Shown here piece by piece: positions 44,729 to 53,116 of a stretch of DNA of 58,990 nucleotides. The translations under genes were made by a program, and so were the position numbers. Within the stretch, counting starts at the first letter, position 1. Every line of letters begins with the position of its first letter. The stretch comes from Acidobacteriota bacterium (GTDB taxonomy: Bacteria > Acidobacteriota > Terriglobia > Acidiferrales > UBA7541). The stretch lies in assembly GCA_003225295.1 (NCBI GenBank), contig QHYZ01000091.1:64918-123907 (forward strand), written 5' to 3'. The notes beneath the pieces were generated by a model that made no database searches, was not told where the DNA came from, and saw only the letters and a list, made by a program, of their open reading frames with translations.

Positions 44729-45751
44729 CTAGGCAAGGGATTGCAGGAAGAATGTGAGCATGCGGTAGCCGGCGATGTAGGAGAAGGGGACCAGTTCAAG
44801 GGAATAGTGGCCGCAGGGGAGTTCGAGCGTGCGAGGGTCGGCACCGTGGCGGCGGAGAGAGTCGAGCATCTGACGGGTGAGCGCGGGGAGCATGGTGGGG
44901 TCGTATTTGCCATAGACCATGAAGCAGTTGCGGCCGGCACCCATACCGCGCTCGACGTACGGCATGGGGCTGATGGGGGCCCAGTAGTCGCGGAGTTCGT
45001 CGACGGTGACGTGGTGGCGTAGGCCTTCCCAGACGTGATTCGTGGTCATGCCCTGACTCACGACGTCAGCGTAGTAGGTCGAGACGTGGAAAAAGCCGCC
45101 AGCGCGGACGCGTTCATCGTGAACGAGGGTGATGTAGCCAACGGAAGAACCGAGGCTGGTGCCCAGGATGCCGAGCTTGGCATAGCCCCGCTGTTCAAGC
45201 CAGTGGAGGCAACGGCGCGCGTCCTGGACGGCCTGGCGGTTGGCCTGGAGGGTGAGGCCGATGTTGGGGCCGCAGATTTGGTCGGCGCGCTCGTGGCCCT
45301 TAGCCATGCGACGGTCGTGGTAAGGCATACTCATCTTGAGGACGGTGATGCCTAGGCGCTGTATCCAGCGGCAGAGACCGTTTTGGCCAAGCCATTTAGC
45401 GTTCCAGTTGGGGAGGAGGAGGACGGCGGGGCCATGACCAGCTTTTCTGACGGGAAACAGTTGGGCGTGGACGGTGTTGTTTTCCGGCCAGGGAGATGCG
45501 ATGAAGCTGGTGAAGGTGAGAACGTTTTCGCGGTCGAGGCGGTAATCGGTGGCGGGAGAGGCGGCGTACCATTCCCTGCTCGATTCCATCGCTTGGCGGG
45601 CGTACTCGCGGACGAATGCTCCGGGATTGGGCTCATCGGATGCACCGCCGAGGTGCTCGAGTCCCCAATGGAAGGCCTGGACGCGACGATTGTCGTCGGT
45701 GGTCCAGCGGCGGTGTTCGTAGCGACGAATTTGGCGTTCGAACCAATGCAT
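44729..45751 (-). CDS. Alpha/beta hydrolase
   Basis: A 340-residue hydrolase. The nucleophile elbow GTSLGSSVGYITLVHDERV is clear; PAVLLLPNWNAKWLGQNGLCRWIQRLGITVLKMSMPYHDRRM forms the preceding strands, and YGKYDPTMLPAL with the final CGHYSLELVPFSY offers the aspartate and histidine. There is no signal peptide. The N-terminal 90 residues are mostly helical and may be a cap. I recognise the general family, which includes esterases and peptidases; the substrate is unknown. Confidence 0.82.
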   Translation of the reverse strand: MHWFERQIRRYEHRRWTTDDNRRVQAFHWGLEHLGGASDEPNPGAFVREYARQAMESSREWYAASPATDYRLDRENVLTFTSFIASPWPENNTVHAQLFPVRKAGHGPAVLLLPNWNAKWLGQNGLCRWIQRLGITVLKMSMPYHDRRMAKGHERADQICGPNIGLTLQANRQAVQDARRCLHWLEQRGYAKLGILGTSLGSSVGYITLVHDERVRAGGFFHVSTYYADVVSQGMTTNHVWEGLRHHVTVDELRDYWAPISPMPYVERGMGAGRNCFMVYGKYDPTMLPALTRQMLDSLRRHGADPRTLELPCGHYSLELVPFSYIAGYRMLTFFLQSLA

Positions 45752-46067
45752 AAAAGCAGATGTCCATTATGAGTGTACAGTTGTTAGTTCGGAAATGAGA
45801 ACTCCGCCCCGACGCTTGCGGTTAGCTTCCAGTTCAAGAAACCGAAAAGGAGGACCCGGGGAGGTAGAGAGCGCCGGAATGCCAGAACCCTCTCTGTACC
45901 CCTCGTTGAGGGGAGTGCTGATGGATTGGGATACTCGCTCCGCAAGTCCAATCCAGAGTGCAAGAGGCGCGCTTCGCTCCGCTCGACACACCCAAGCGAG
46001 ATTTGGCGAAGGAACGGTTAGGCATCGGGCACGGGAGGCGGGGCCATTGATTGAGGCCGTGGGGTGA
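45752..46067. other. Intergenic region with palindromes, between divergent hydrolase and prepilin peptidase
   Basis: No gene. It contains the repeats at 45899-45954 and a following purine/pyrimidine-biased stretch (GCGCTTCGCTCCGCTCG). A promoter for the prepilin peptidase gene must be here but was not identified. Confidence 0.45.
45899..45954. repeat. Two adjacent hairpins, possible dispersed palindromic element
   Basis: First CCCCTC-GTT-GAGGGG (45899-45913). Second, GGATTGG (45923-45929) pairs with CCAATCC (45948-45954), with nested ACT/AGT and GC/GC pairs. Such paired hairpins resemble REP-like elements or a structured RNA. Confidence 0.5.
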
Positions 46068-47033
46068 GTGTGGCAGATTGAGAAGAACGGCCGCGGAGTG
46101 GCCGTGCAAACCGTGGTCATCATCACCGTCTTCTCTTTTCTATTCGGGATTATCGTGGGGAGCTTCTTAAATGTCTGCATCACGCGGATTCCCGAAGAAA
46201 TCTCTATTGTTACACCCGGCTCGCGCTGCCCACGATGCGGGACGCCAATCAAGCCCTACGACAACGTGCCGGTATTTGCTTGGATGTGGTTGCGCGGAAA
46301 GTGCCGCGCCTGCAGCGCGCCGATCTCGGCGATGTACCCGACCATCGAGCTAGCGACGGGATTACTTTTTGTGGGGGCCTTTCTGGAGTTCGGCATCACT
46401 CAGGCAACGGTGAAATGGCTGTTTTTTACCTGCTTGATCGTGATTCTGACGGTAACCGATTTGCGGGTGCGGCTGCTGCCGGATGTAGTGAACTGGCCTG
46501 GCTTGGCGGCCGGACTAATGTTTTCGGCATTCGTGCCGCCGGACCACGGGTATGCGGGGTTTCTCGCGTGGCGATTCCTGAATGTACATGTGCTGCCTGC
46601 ATTTCTCGAGGGAATACTTGACGGAATCCTAGGGGCGGCTTTCGGAGGCTTTTTATTGTGGGGCTTGGCTGCGCTGTACAAAGTGGTGCGCGGCCATGAA
46701 GGCATGGGAATGGGCGACGTGAAAATGATCGCCATGATAGGGGCGTTTCTCGGCTTACGCGGAACGTTTCTGACGCTTCTGGTGGGAAGCCTTCTGGGAA
46801 GCCTGATCGGGATTGGTCTTGTCGTGGCTTTATATCTTGGGGGTTGGAGGAGCGGACTGGCGAAACGCGCGAGCCGCCGTGGGCTGGGGACGGAACGGCA
46901 GTTGCGATGGGCGATTGCGAGGCAATACCAGTTGCCGCTGGGAACGTTTCTGGGAATTGGGGCGCTGGCGATTGTGTATGGGGAGCCGGTGATTGGGACA
47001 CGGTGGCCGATTTTCAGGGGGATCGTTGGTTAG
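46068..47033 (+). CDS. pilD: Prepilin peptidase (leader peptidase / N-methyltransferase)
   Basis: A 321-residue integral membrane protease. The two-cysteine pairs CPRC and CRAC, metal-binding in PilD-type enzymes, are present; the active-site aspartates are in TVTDLRVRLLPD and GMGMGDVKM. About seven to eight membrane helices follow. It cleaves and methylates prepilins such as those at 10.6 and 11.7 kb. The start taken is GTG at 46068; GTG at 46098 is also possible. It lies ahead of a histidine kinase and NtrC-type regulator, as in pilus gene regions. Confidence 0.93.
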   Translation: MWQIEKNGRGVAVQTVVIITVFSFLFGIIVGSFLNVCITRIPEEISIVTPGSRCPRCGTPIKPYDNVPVFAWMWLRGKCRACSAPISAMYPTIELATGLLFVGAFLEFGITQATVKWLFFTCLIVILTVTDLRVRLLPDVVNWPGLAAGLMFSAFVPPDHGYAGFLAWRFLNVHVLPAFLEGILDGILGAAFGGFLLWGLAALYKVVRGHEGMGMGDVKMIAMIGAFLGLRGTFLTLLVGSLLGSLIGIGLVVALYLGGWRSGLAKRASRRGLGTERQLRWAIARQYQLPLGTFLGIGALAIVYGEPVIGTRWPIFRGIVG

Positions 47034-47199
47034 CAAGAGCCAAAAGTTGAATGTTTAGAGTTTAAAATCGAGGAAGGAACGGGTGAAGGAAGATCAGGCA
47101 GAGACGCGGAGAACCGCTGAGACGCATAGAGAAGCCGGACCTGATAACTTGGACGCATTCGGAAGCGCTTAGGGAGAAAAGGGCCGAAGGGCAGGACTG

Positions 47200-48564
47200 A
47201 TGTTCGCAACGTTTCAAGCCGGAAATAACACCCAGCGTCTGTGGATGATTGCCGCGGGACTGGGAATTGGGTTCCTGGTGGTCACCGGGCTGGTGGTGTA
47301 TCTGATGCGGAAGTTTTTTCAGAGCAACCGCGAGCCGCACAAGGAGCAATTCAAAACGAGCGGGCCGCGCACCGAGAATCCTTCGGCGTTCATGGCGGCG
47401 TCGATGCAGGGTGTGATTCAACAACTGCGCGAACAGGAAAAGGAACTGGAACGGTTGCATCGCATCGAGAAAGAGCGTGCGGAACAGACGGAGCGACTGA
47501 GCGAAGAGGTCACGCGAAACATGCCCGCCGGGCTGCTGGTGGTGAACGCCACGGGAATCATCTCCAGCTCGAATCCAGCTGCGGAGCAGGTTCTGGGCAT
47601 TCGAGGGCTGGCATTCCGGAGATACAGCGAGGCGCTGGGGGCATCCCCGGAGATGACCAAGCTGCTTGCGGATTGCCTATCGACCGGGAAAATCTTCCGT
47701 CGCGAAGAGGTGGAGCATATTCCGCCCGCAGGCGATACGCGGCGCCTGGGCGTGACCATTTCGCCGATCCGGCGAGGCGAGGGGAACATCAGCGGGGCCA
47801 TCTGCCTGCTCACGGATTTGACGGAACTTGCCGCGCTGCAGCAGCGCGTGCAACTGAAGGAGAATCTGGCGGCGCTTGGCGAACTGTCCGCGGGAATTGC
47901 GCACGAGTTCAAGAACGCACTGGCGACGATTTCAGGTTACGCGCAGATGATCCGCTCGGATTCTTCCGAGGCGGAGGCTTTGGACTACGCCGAACGCATC
48001 CTGGAGCAGACCCGGAACATTACACACGTGGTGACGGAGTTCTTGAAGTATGCGCGGCCGCTGGAAATTCCGGACGAGCGCGTGGCCCTGCAAACGATGG
48101 TCGAGCGAGTGGTTGCGGAAGTGGGAGAGGTTCTGCCGCAGGTAAAGATTCGATGGGAAGGGACGTTTGGAGAGGCGGGCGGAGACGAAGGGCTTTTGAG
48201 GCAAGCGCTGCTGAACCTGGCGCGAAACGCGGCGGAAGCGTGTGCGCTGACGGTTGGCGGAGGGCGGGTCATTGTTCTTGGGGACGCCGTTCACCACGAG
48301 GAGGCGGGGTTTCAACGGATCAGCGTTATCGATAATGGCCCGGGGATTCCTGCGAATGTATTGCCGAAACTGTTCCGGCCTTTTTTCACCACCAAAGCGA
48401 AGGGGACGGGGCTGGGACTGGCCGTGGTGCAGAAGATCATCGTGCAACACGGCGGACAAGTGGAGGTGCGGAACCGACCCGCGGGAGGGGCGGAGTTTAT
48501 AGTTACGCTACCCTTGCCGCGCAGCGTACCAGAAGCAGTAGAATCAAAGCAGGCTGGCATCTAA
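47200..48564 (+). CDS. Membrane-anchored PAS histidine kinase (NtrB/PilS-like)
   Basis: A 454-residue kinase: one membrane helix (about 15-36), a coiled-coil (70-105), a PAS domain (106-215, MPAGLLVVNATGIISSSNPAAEQVLGI), the phosphoacceptor H235 in ELSAGIAHEFKNALATI, and an ATPase domain with NLARNAAEA (N box), DNGPGIP (G1) and GTGLGLAVVQKI (G2). The HEFKNALATI text fits the NtrB group, which partners sigma-54 regulators. The NtrC-type gene lies two genes downstream. Its place after pilD suggests control of pili, as PilS does; this is inferred. Confidence 0.9.
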   Translation: MFATFQAGNNTQRLWMIAAGLGIGFLVVTGLVVYLMRKFFQSNREPHKEQFKTSGPRTENPSAFMAASMQGVIQQLREQEKELERLHRIEKERAEQTERLSEEVTRNMPAGLLVVNATGIISSSNPAAEQVLGIRGLAFRRYSEALGASPEMTKLLADCLSTGKIFRREEVEHIPPAGDTRRLGVTISPIRRGEGNISGAICLLTDLTELAALQQRVQLKENLAALGELSAGIAHEFKNALATISGYAQMIRSDSSEAEALDYAERILEQTRNITHVVTEFLKYARPLEIPDERVALQTMVERVVAEVGEVLPQVKIRWEGTFGEAGGDEGLLRQALLNLARNAAEACALTVGGGRVIVLGDAVHHEEAGFQRISVIDNGPGIPANVLPKLFRPFFTTKAKGTGLGLAVVQKIIVQHGGQVEVRNRPAGGAEFIVTLPLPRSVPEAVESKQAGI

Positions 48565-48604
48565 GAGATTGTCGAGGTCCAGCTGCTCGGAGAGGCAGGA
48601 ATCT

Positions 48605-49201
48605 ATGCGCATGAGATTTTGGACCAAAGCTTGGATGACCGCTGCGGCTGTATGTCTGGCCGGTTTCTCGGCAACCGCGCGGCAGCAAGGTTCTGGCCAG
48701 CAGCAAACGGGAGACCCGGTGGCGGATGCCGCAAGGAAAGCGCGCGAAACGAAGAAGGACGCGCCGAAGCCTAAGAAGGTTTATACGGACGATGATTTGA
48801 AGAAGAGCACACCCGCACCGGTCGCGCCTCCTGCTTCAGCCCCTGGTAATGGCAGCTTAACAGTGCAAGCGACGACACCGCAAAGTGCGGGAGACGCTAC
48901 AAAAACTGAAGATCCCAACGGGGAGACAGCCTGGAGAAAACGGTTTAAGGACCATCGCGACAAGATTGCCAGGGCGGAGAAGGAAGTTGATATTTTGGGA
49001 CGCGAGTTGGAAAAGGCCCAATTGGAATACTACCCTGACCCGCAGAAAGCGCTGACGCAACAGAACTCGCGCGCTGAGATCAACGCCGTTAGCGCGAAGC
49101 TTGACGCCAAGAAGAAGGAACTTGACCAACTAAAGCAGGGGCTGGATGACCTCGACGACCAACTGAGAAAGTCGGGCGGTGATCCGGGGTGGGCACGCTG
49201 A
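48605..49201 (+). CDS. Secreted coiled-coil protein of unknown function
   Basis: A 198-residue protein with signal peptide (about 1-25, ending ATARQQG), then a Lys/Pro/Ala-rich disordered region with VADAARKARETKKDAPKPKKVYTDDDL, and from about residue 105 a continuous coiled coil (WRKRFKDHRDKIARAEKEVDILGRELEKAQ and AKLDAKKKELDQLKQGLDDLDDQLRKSG). No enzyme motifs. It lies between kinase and regulator, probably in one transcript, and may be a periplasmic partner. I recognise similar proteins in Acidobacteria only as hypothetical. Confidence 0.75.
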   Translation: MRMRFWTKAWMTAAAVCLAGFSATARQQGSGQQQTGDPVADAARKARETKKDAPKPKKVYTDDDLKKSTPAPVAPPASAPGNGSLTVQATTPQSAGDATKTEDPNGETAWRKRFKDHRDKIARAEKEVDILGRELEKAQLEYYPDPQKALTQQNSRAEINAVSAKLDAKKKELDQLKQGLDDLDDQLRKSGGDPGWAR

Positions 49202-49537
49202 GAAAGTTTTCAGTGATCAGTTTACAGTACGAGGAAGAGTGTTCTTGGGCCTTGGTATTTTGAAGCGAAGTAAAATCGAGAGATTGGCCCCCACCCCACG
49301 TCGAGAATCAAGTCTCCTGCTTCGTGCACCTTCGCACGTCGAGGAGGCGCCCTTTGTGAGCTAGGTTCCTTCGGGCCGGAGGGCAAGGCGTCCTGCAAGC
49401 TGATCAACAGCCCCCTTTCGAATCATAACGCAAGTCTCTATACCTGGTTCAGCACCCGTTCGACGGTGCTTCCCTTCTCTGCACACGGGCCACTGGTTGT
49501 CCCCCGACGGCAAGGATTCGTGGTAGAAACGAAAGAG
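49202..49537. other. Intergenic region before the NtrC-type gene
   Basis: It contains no gene or clear structure. A short CCTTC/GGAGG fold near 49360 is noted. A GTG at 49520 could be an earlier start of the next gene. Confidence 0.4.
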
Positions 49538-50926
49538 ATGGAACCTCTCCTCCTCGTTGAAGACAAGACCGAATTGCGCACCATGCTGCGCAAGGCCCTG
49601 GAGCGTGCGGGCTATGCCGTGGACGAAGCGCCCGATGGCGCAGCGGCGATTCAGAAAGTGCGCGCGCGAAGATACCTAATGGTGATTACGGATTTGAAGA
49701 TGCCGGGGGCTTCGGGGTTGGACGTTTTGCGCGAGACCAAGCACGCCGATGGGGCGATACCGGTGCTTCTGCTGACGGCATATGGATCGGTGGAAGAGGC
49801 CGTAGCCGCGATGAAAGAAGGCGCGTTCGATTTTCTGCAGAAACCGGTGGACTTGGAGCATTTGAAGCTGCTTGTGCAGCGCGCGGCGCGGCAGCAGGAG
49901 TTACTGCGGGAAAATCTGCTGCTGCGCGAGGAATACTCCACGCGCTACGGATTTCCGAGAATTGTTGGGGAACATGCCTCGATCCGGGAAGTAAGCCAGC
50001 AGATTCAGAAGGTGGCGGCCACGGACTCGACTTGCCTGCTGCTGGGTGAAAGCGGGACGGGAAAAGAGTTGTTTGCGCTGGCGATCCACCACCTGTCGCC
50101 GAGGCGGGAGCAGCCGTTTGTGGCACTGAATTGCGCGGCAATTCCGGAAGGGCTCGTGGAGAACGAGCTCTTTGGGCACGAGCGAGGGGCGTTTACCGGG
50201 GCGGGTGCGCGCAAGGTCGGGAAGATGGACCTGGCCCATCGCGGAACGCTTTTTCTGGATGAAATTGGAGAGCTGCCGCTGGCGATCCAGGCAAAGCTGC
50301 TGCGCGTGCTGGAAGAGAGACGATTTGAAAGAGTGGGCGGGACGCAATCGATCGATGTAGACGTTCGAATCGTGGTGGCCACGAATCGCGATCTGCAGAG
50401 ATTGGCGGAAGAAAAACTGTTTCGCGAAGACTTGTATTTTCGAATTTCGGCCGTTCCCATGACCATTCCCCCACTGCGCGAGCGCGGCAACGATGTACTG
50501 CTGCTGGCGGACCATTTCCTGGATAAATTCAGCCGCGAATTTGGAAAACCCGGGTTGGAATTGTCCACCGAGGCGCGGCAACGGCTGCTGCACTACCGCT
50601 GGCGGGGAAACGTGCGTGAATTGCAGAATACGCTGGAGCGTGCCGTGATTTTGGCGGACGGATTGAGCATTCATGCCGAGGGCTTGCAACTGCCTTTCTC
50701 GAAACCGGATACAGAACATCTGCCGGCCGGCATGCTTGCCGAGAACTTCAACTGGGAAGGCTCACTGGAGGAAGTCACCGGGCGCGCCGCGAACCATGTG
50801 GAAAAAGTCTTGCTGGAGAACACCATGCGTGAGTGCAAGTGGAACAAGACGCGCGCGGCGGAAAAACTGGGCGTCTCGCCCAAGACGCTGCTCGCTAAGC
50901 TGCGGGGTGCAGGGCTGGAGGAGTGA
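49538..50926 (+). CDS. Sigma-54-dependent response regulator (NtrC/PilR type)
   Basis: A 462-residue regulator: receiver domain with phospho-acceptor D52 (VITDLKMPG), AAA+ domain with Walker A GESGTGKE, the sigma-54 contact loop GAFTGA, FLDEIGELPL (Walker B) and VATNRDL, and a C-terminal helix-turn-helix of the Fis type (NKTRAAEKLGVSPKTLLAKL). It would activate sigma-54 promoters after phosphorylation by the kinase at 47200. The start at 49538 gives the usual N-terminus MEPLLLVEDK; a GTG at 49520 is an alternative. Targets may include pilus genes; no sigma-54 promoter was seen before the pilins. Confidence 0.92.
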   Translation: MEPLLLVEDKTELRTMLRKALERAGYAVDEAPDGAAAIQKVRARRYLMVITDLKMPGASGLDVLRETKHADGAIPVLLLTAYGSVEEAVAAMKEGAFDFLQKPVDLEHLKLLVQRAARQQELLRENLLLREEYSTRYGFPRIVGEHASIREVSQQIQKVAATDSTCLLLGESGTGKELFALAIHHLSPRREQPFVALNCAAIPEGLVENELFGHERGAFTGAGARKVGKMDLAHRGTLFLDEIGELPLAIQAKLLRVLEERRFERVGGTQSIDVDVRIVVATNRDLQRLAEEKLFREDLYFRISAVPMTIPPLRERGNDVLLLADHFLDKFSREFGKPGLELSTEARQRLLHYRWRGNVRELQNTLERAVILADGLSIHAEGLQLPFSKPDTEHLPAGMLAENFNWEGSLEEVTGRAANHVEKVLLENTMRECKWNKTRAAEKLGVSPKTLLAKLRGAGLEE

Positions 50927-51043
50927 CTGGTGAATGCTGTCCCCTGACAGGTGACTCGCGGGAAGAGGTTGAAAGTTAAAAGCAAGAAAGAATCTCGCCG
51001 CGCTGGCATTCCCGCTTGAGTTTCTAGCTTGGACGACCTCCCC

Positions 51044-51877
51044 TTAGGAAGACTTCGACAACTGGCTGGGTGCGTTGGAGCCCGGCGCTACAAATTGTTT
51101 TGCGCGCAAGCCGGTGTGGAAAGCAACCGTGCCGAGGGTCCAGACGCGATAGGCCACAGAATGGTAGCCGACGGCGCTCATGAGCGCGGCGAGTTCGGGC
51201 GGGCGGAAGAATCGCGCAACGGAGTTTGGCAAGTAGCTGTAGGCGGACGAATCGCCAGAAATAAGCCCGCCAATTCTCGGCAGGACTTTGCAAAAATACC
51301 AGCGATAGAAATCACCCGGCAAACCGTCGGCCGGCTCGGTGAATTCCAGGATGGCGATGGTGCCGCTAGGTTTGAGCACGCGCTGAATCTCGCGCAGTCC
51401 GGCTTCGTAGTTGGCCAGATTGCGAAATCCGAAAGCACTGGTCACCAAATCAAAAGAAGCGTCGGCGAAGGGAAGCCGAAGAGCGTCGGCTTCGAAAAAA
51501 GGCATTAGCGGTGCAGCCCTTTGGTTCGCCGGCGGCGCCATGGCGGCGCTTTTCTCTTTTGCCCGGACCAGCATGGGGTGGGCAAAATCCGCGCCGACGA
51601 TGCGCGCTTTGCCAGCGCGCGCGAGAGCGAAAGCGAGGTCACCGGTTCCGCAGCAGAGATCGAGGACAAGGGCATCGGGCCGGTCGAGAACGGCATACAG
51701 AAGTCTGGCCGTGCGGGCCCGCCAGAGCCGATCGAGCTGCCAGGACAGCAGATGGTTGAGCAGATCGTAGCGCGGTGCGATCTGCGTGAACATTTCGCGG
51801 ACCCTTTTCGAAGCGTCCGCCTCAGTGACGGCGCCTTCGGGCCGGGTTCCCTTGATCTGTCGGGCGGCCTCAGCCAT
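51044..51877 (-). CDS. ubiE: Demethylmenaquinone / ubiquinone methyltransferase
   Basis: A 277-residue SAM-dependent enzyme; DLCCGTGDLAFALAR is the SAM-binding motif, PRYDLLNHLLSWQLDRLWR and AFGFRNLANYEAGLREIQRVLKPSG are UbiE/MenG signatures, and EFTEPADGLPGDFYRWYFCKVLPRIG completes the match. In an organism of this kind the likely product is menaquinone (C-methylation of demethylmenaquinone). The start overlaps the 3' end of aroB by eight bases on the same strand, so coupled translation is likely. The C-terminal 25 residues are a low-complexity tail. Confidence 0.93.
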   Translation of the reverse strand: MAEAARQIKGTRPEGAVTEADASKRVREMFTQIAPRYDLLNHLLSWQLDRLWRARTARLLYAVLDRPDALVLDLCCGTGDLAFALARAGKARIVGADFAHPMLVRAKEKSAAMAPPANQRAAPLMPFFEADALRLPFADASFDLVTSAFGFRNLANYEAGLREIQRVLKPSGTIAILEFTEPADGLPGDFYRWYFCKVLPRIGGLISGDSSAYSYLPNSVARFFRPPELAALMSAVGYHSVAYRVWTLGTVAFHTGLRAKQFVAPGSNAPSQLSKSS

Positions 51878-53000
51878 GACGCCTTAGCGAAAGTCTGTTG
51901 CTCGCCGTGATGAGGCGGGGCGTGAAATGGAGAACACGTTCCACTATGTTAGGAGGAACTGTGTCATATGACCGTGCTTCACCGATGCAGGTTGAGAGCA
52001 CGAAGCGAAGAACTCCGGCGCGCGTTTTCTTGTCGGAGTGCATGGCGCGGAGCATAGCCGTGGCCGGGACGCTAGGCCAGGGCGGCAGGGGTCCCAGGCG
52101 GCGAATCAGCGCGACGATGCGGGAAACATCGTCCGCGCGGGTCAAGCCGAGTTCGTGCCCGAGAAAGGCGGCGGCCATCATGCCCCAAGCTACGGCTTCA
52201 CCGTGCTGATAGCGGCGGTATTTCGTAACGCTTTCGAGAGCATGGGCGAAGGTGTGGCCGAAATTGAGGACTTCGCGCAGGCCCGATTCGCGTTCGTCCC
52301 GGCTCACCACGCGCGCTTTGATCTCCGCGTTGCGGGGGATTAAAAAACCGAGCGCGCGGCGATCTCGCAGCAGCACCTTGTCCATATCTTTGTCGAGAAT
52401 CGCGAACATCTCCGCATCCGCGATGATGGCGTGCTTGATGATCTCCGCGAGGCCACCGCGGAATTCACGATCGGAGAGCGAGCGCAACAGCTCGGGATCG
52501 GTGAGAACCAACTGCGGCGGATAAAACGATCCAACAAGGTTCTTCCCCTCCGGAAGGTTAACGCCCGTCTTGCCGCCGATCGAGCTGTCCACCTGAGAGA
52601 CGAGCGTTGTCGGAATGTGCACAAGCTTCACCCCGCGTAAGAAGACGGCCGCGGCAAATCCAGCTACATCACCGACTACGCCGCCACCGACCGCGACCAC
52701 GAGAGATTGGCGATCGGCGCCAGCACGACACAGGGAACGGGTGATCTGTTCCACGCTGCGGAGATTCTTTGCGGATTCGGCGTCATCGAAGAGATGAATG
52801 GCGCCACCCTTCGAAAGCTGCAACCCACGCTGGACCTTCTGTCCTACAGCGCGCCAGACTTTCGGAGAGGAAACAACATGGACGCTTGAAAACCGCCCGA
52901 GTGCGGCAATTTCCCGCGGCGCGCGACGAATCGCTCCTGCGCCCGAAACGACAGAGTAGTGACCAGCCGACGACTTTACGAGGATACGTTTCAATTTCAT
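51870..53000 (-). CDS. aroB: 3-dehydroquinate synthase
   Basis: A 376-residue AroB that makes 3-dehydroquinate in the shikimate pathway using NAD and zinc. GGGVVGDVAGFAAAVFLRGVKLVHIPTTLVSQVDSSIGGKTGVN is the family core; zinc ligands lie in GLAEIIKHA, LNFGHTFAHALE and later HGEAVAWGM. Start at 53000 (MKLKR), as the longer frame reads through non-coding DNA. Divergent from nadB with 116 bases between, where promoters for both are expected. Confidence 0.94.
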   Translation of the reverse strand: MKLKRILVKSSAGHYSVVSGAGAIRRAPREIAALGRFSSVHVVSSPKVWRAVGQKVQRGLQLSKGGAIHLFDDAESAKNLRSVEQITRSLCRAGADRQSLVVAVGGGVVGDVAGFAAAVFLRGVKLVHIPTTLVSQVDSSIGGKTGVNLPEGKNLVGSFYPPQLVLTDPELLRSLSDREFRGGLAEIIKHAIIADAEMFAILDKDMDKVLLRDRRALGFLIPRNAEIKARVVSRDERESGLREVLNFGHTFAHALESVTKYRRYQHGEAVAWGMMAAAFLGHELGLTRADDVSRIVALIRRLGPLPPWPSVPATAMLRAMHSDKKTRAGVLRFVLSTCIGEARSYDTVPPNIVERVLHFTPRLITASNRLSLRRHG

Positions 53001-53116
53001 TGGCGAGACATTTTCAATGTAACACACGCCCCGCCTGCATCGCAGGCTAGACGCACCGTTCTTATAGCTGCAATTCCTTCGTGCTACCATACGGAGTCGG
53101 CAAACTCCTCAATCCA

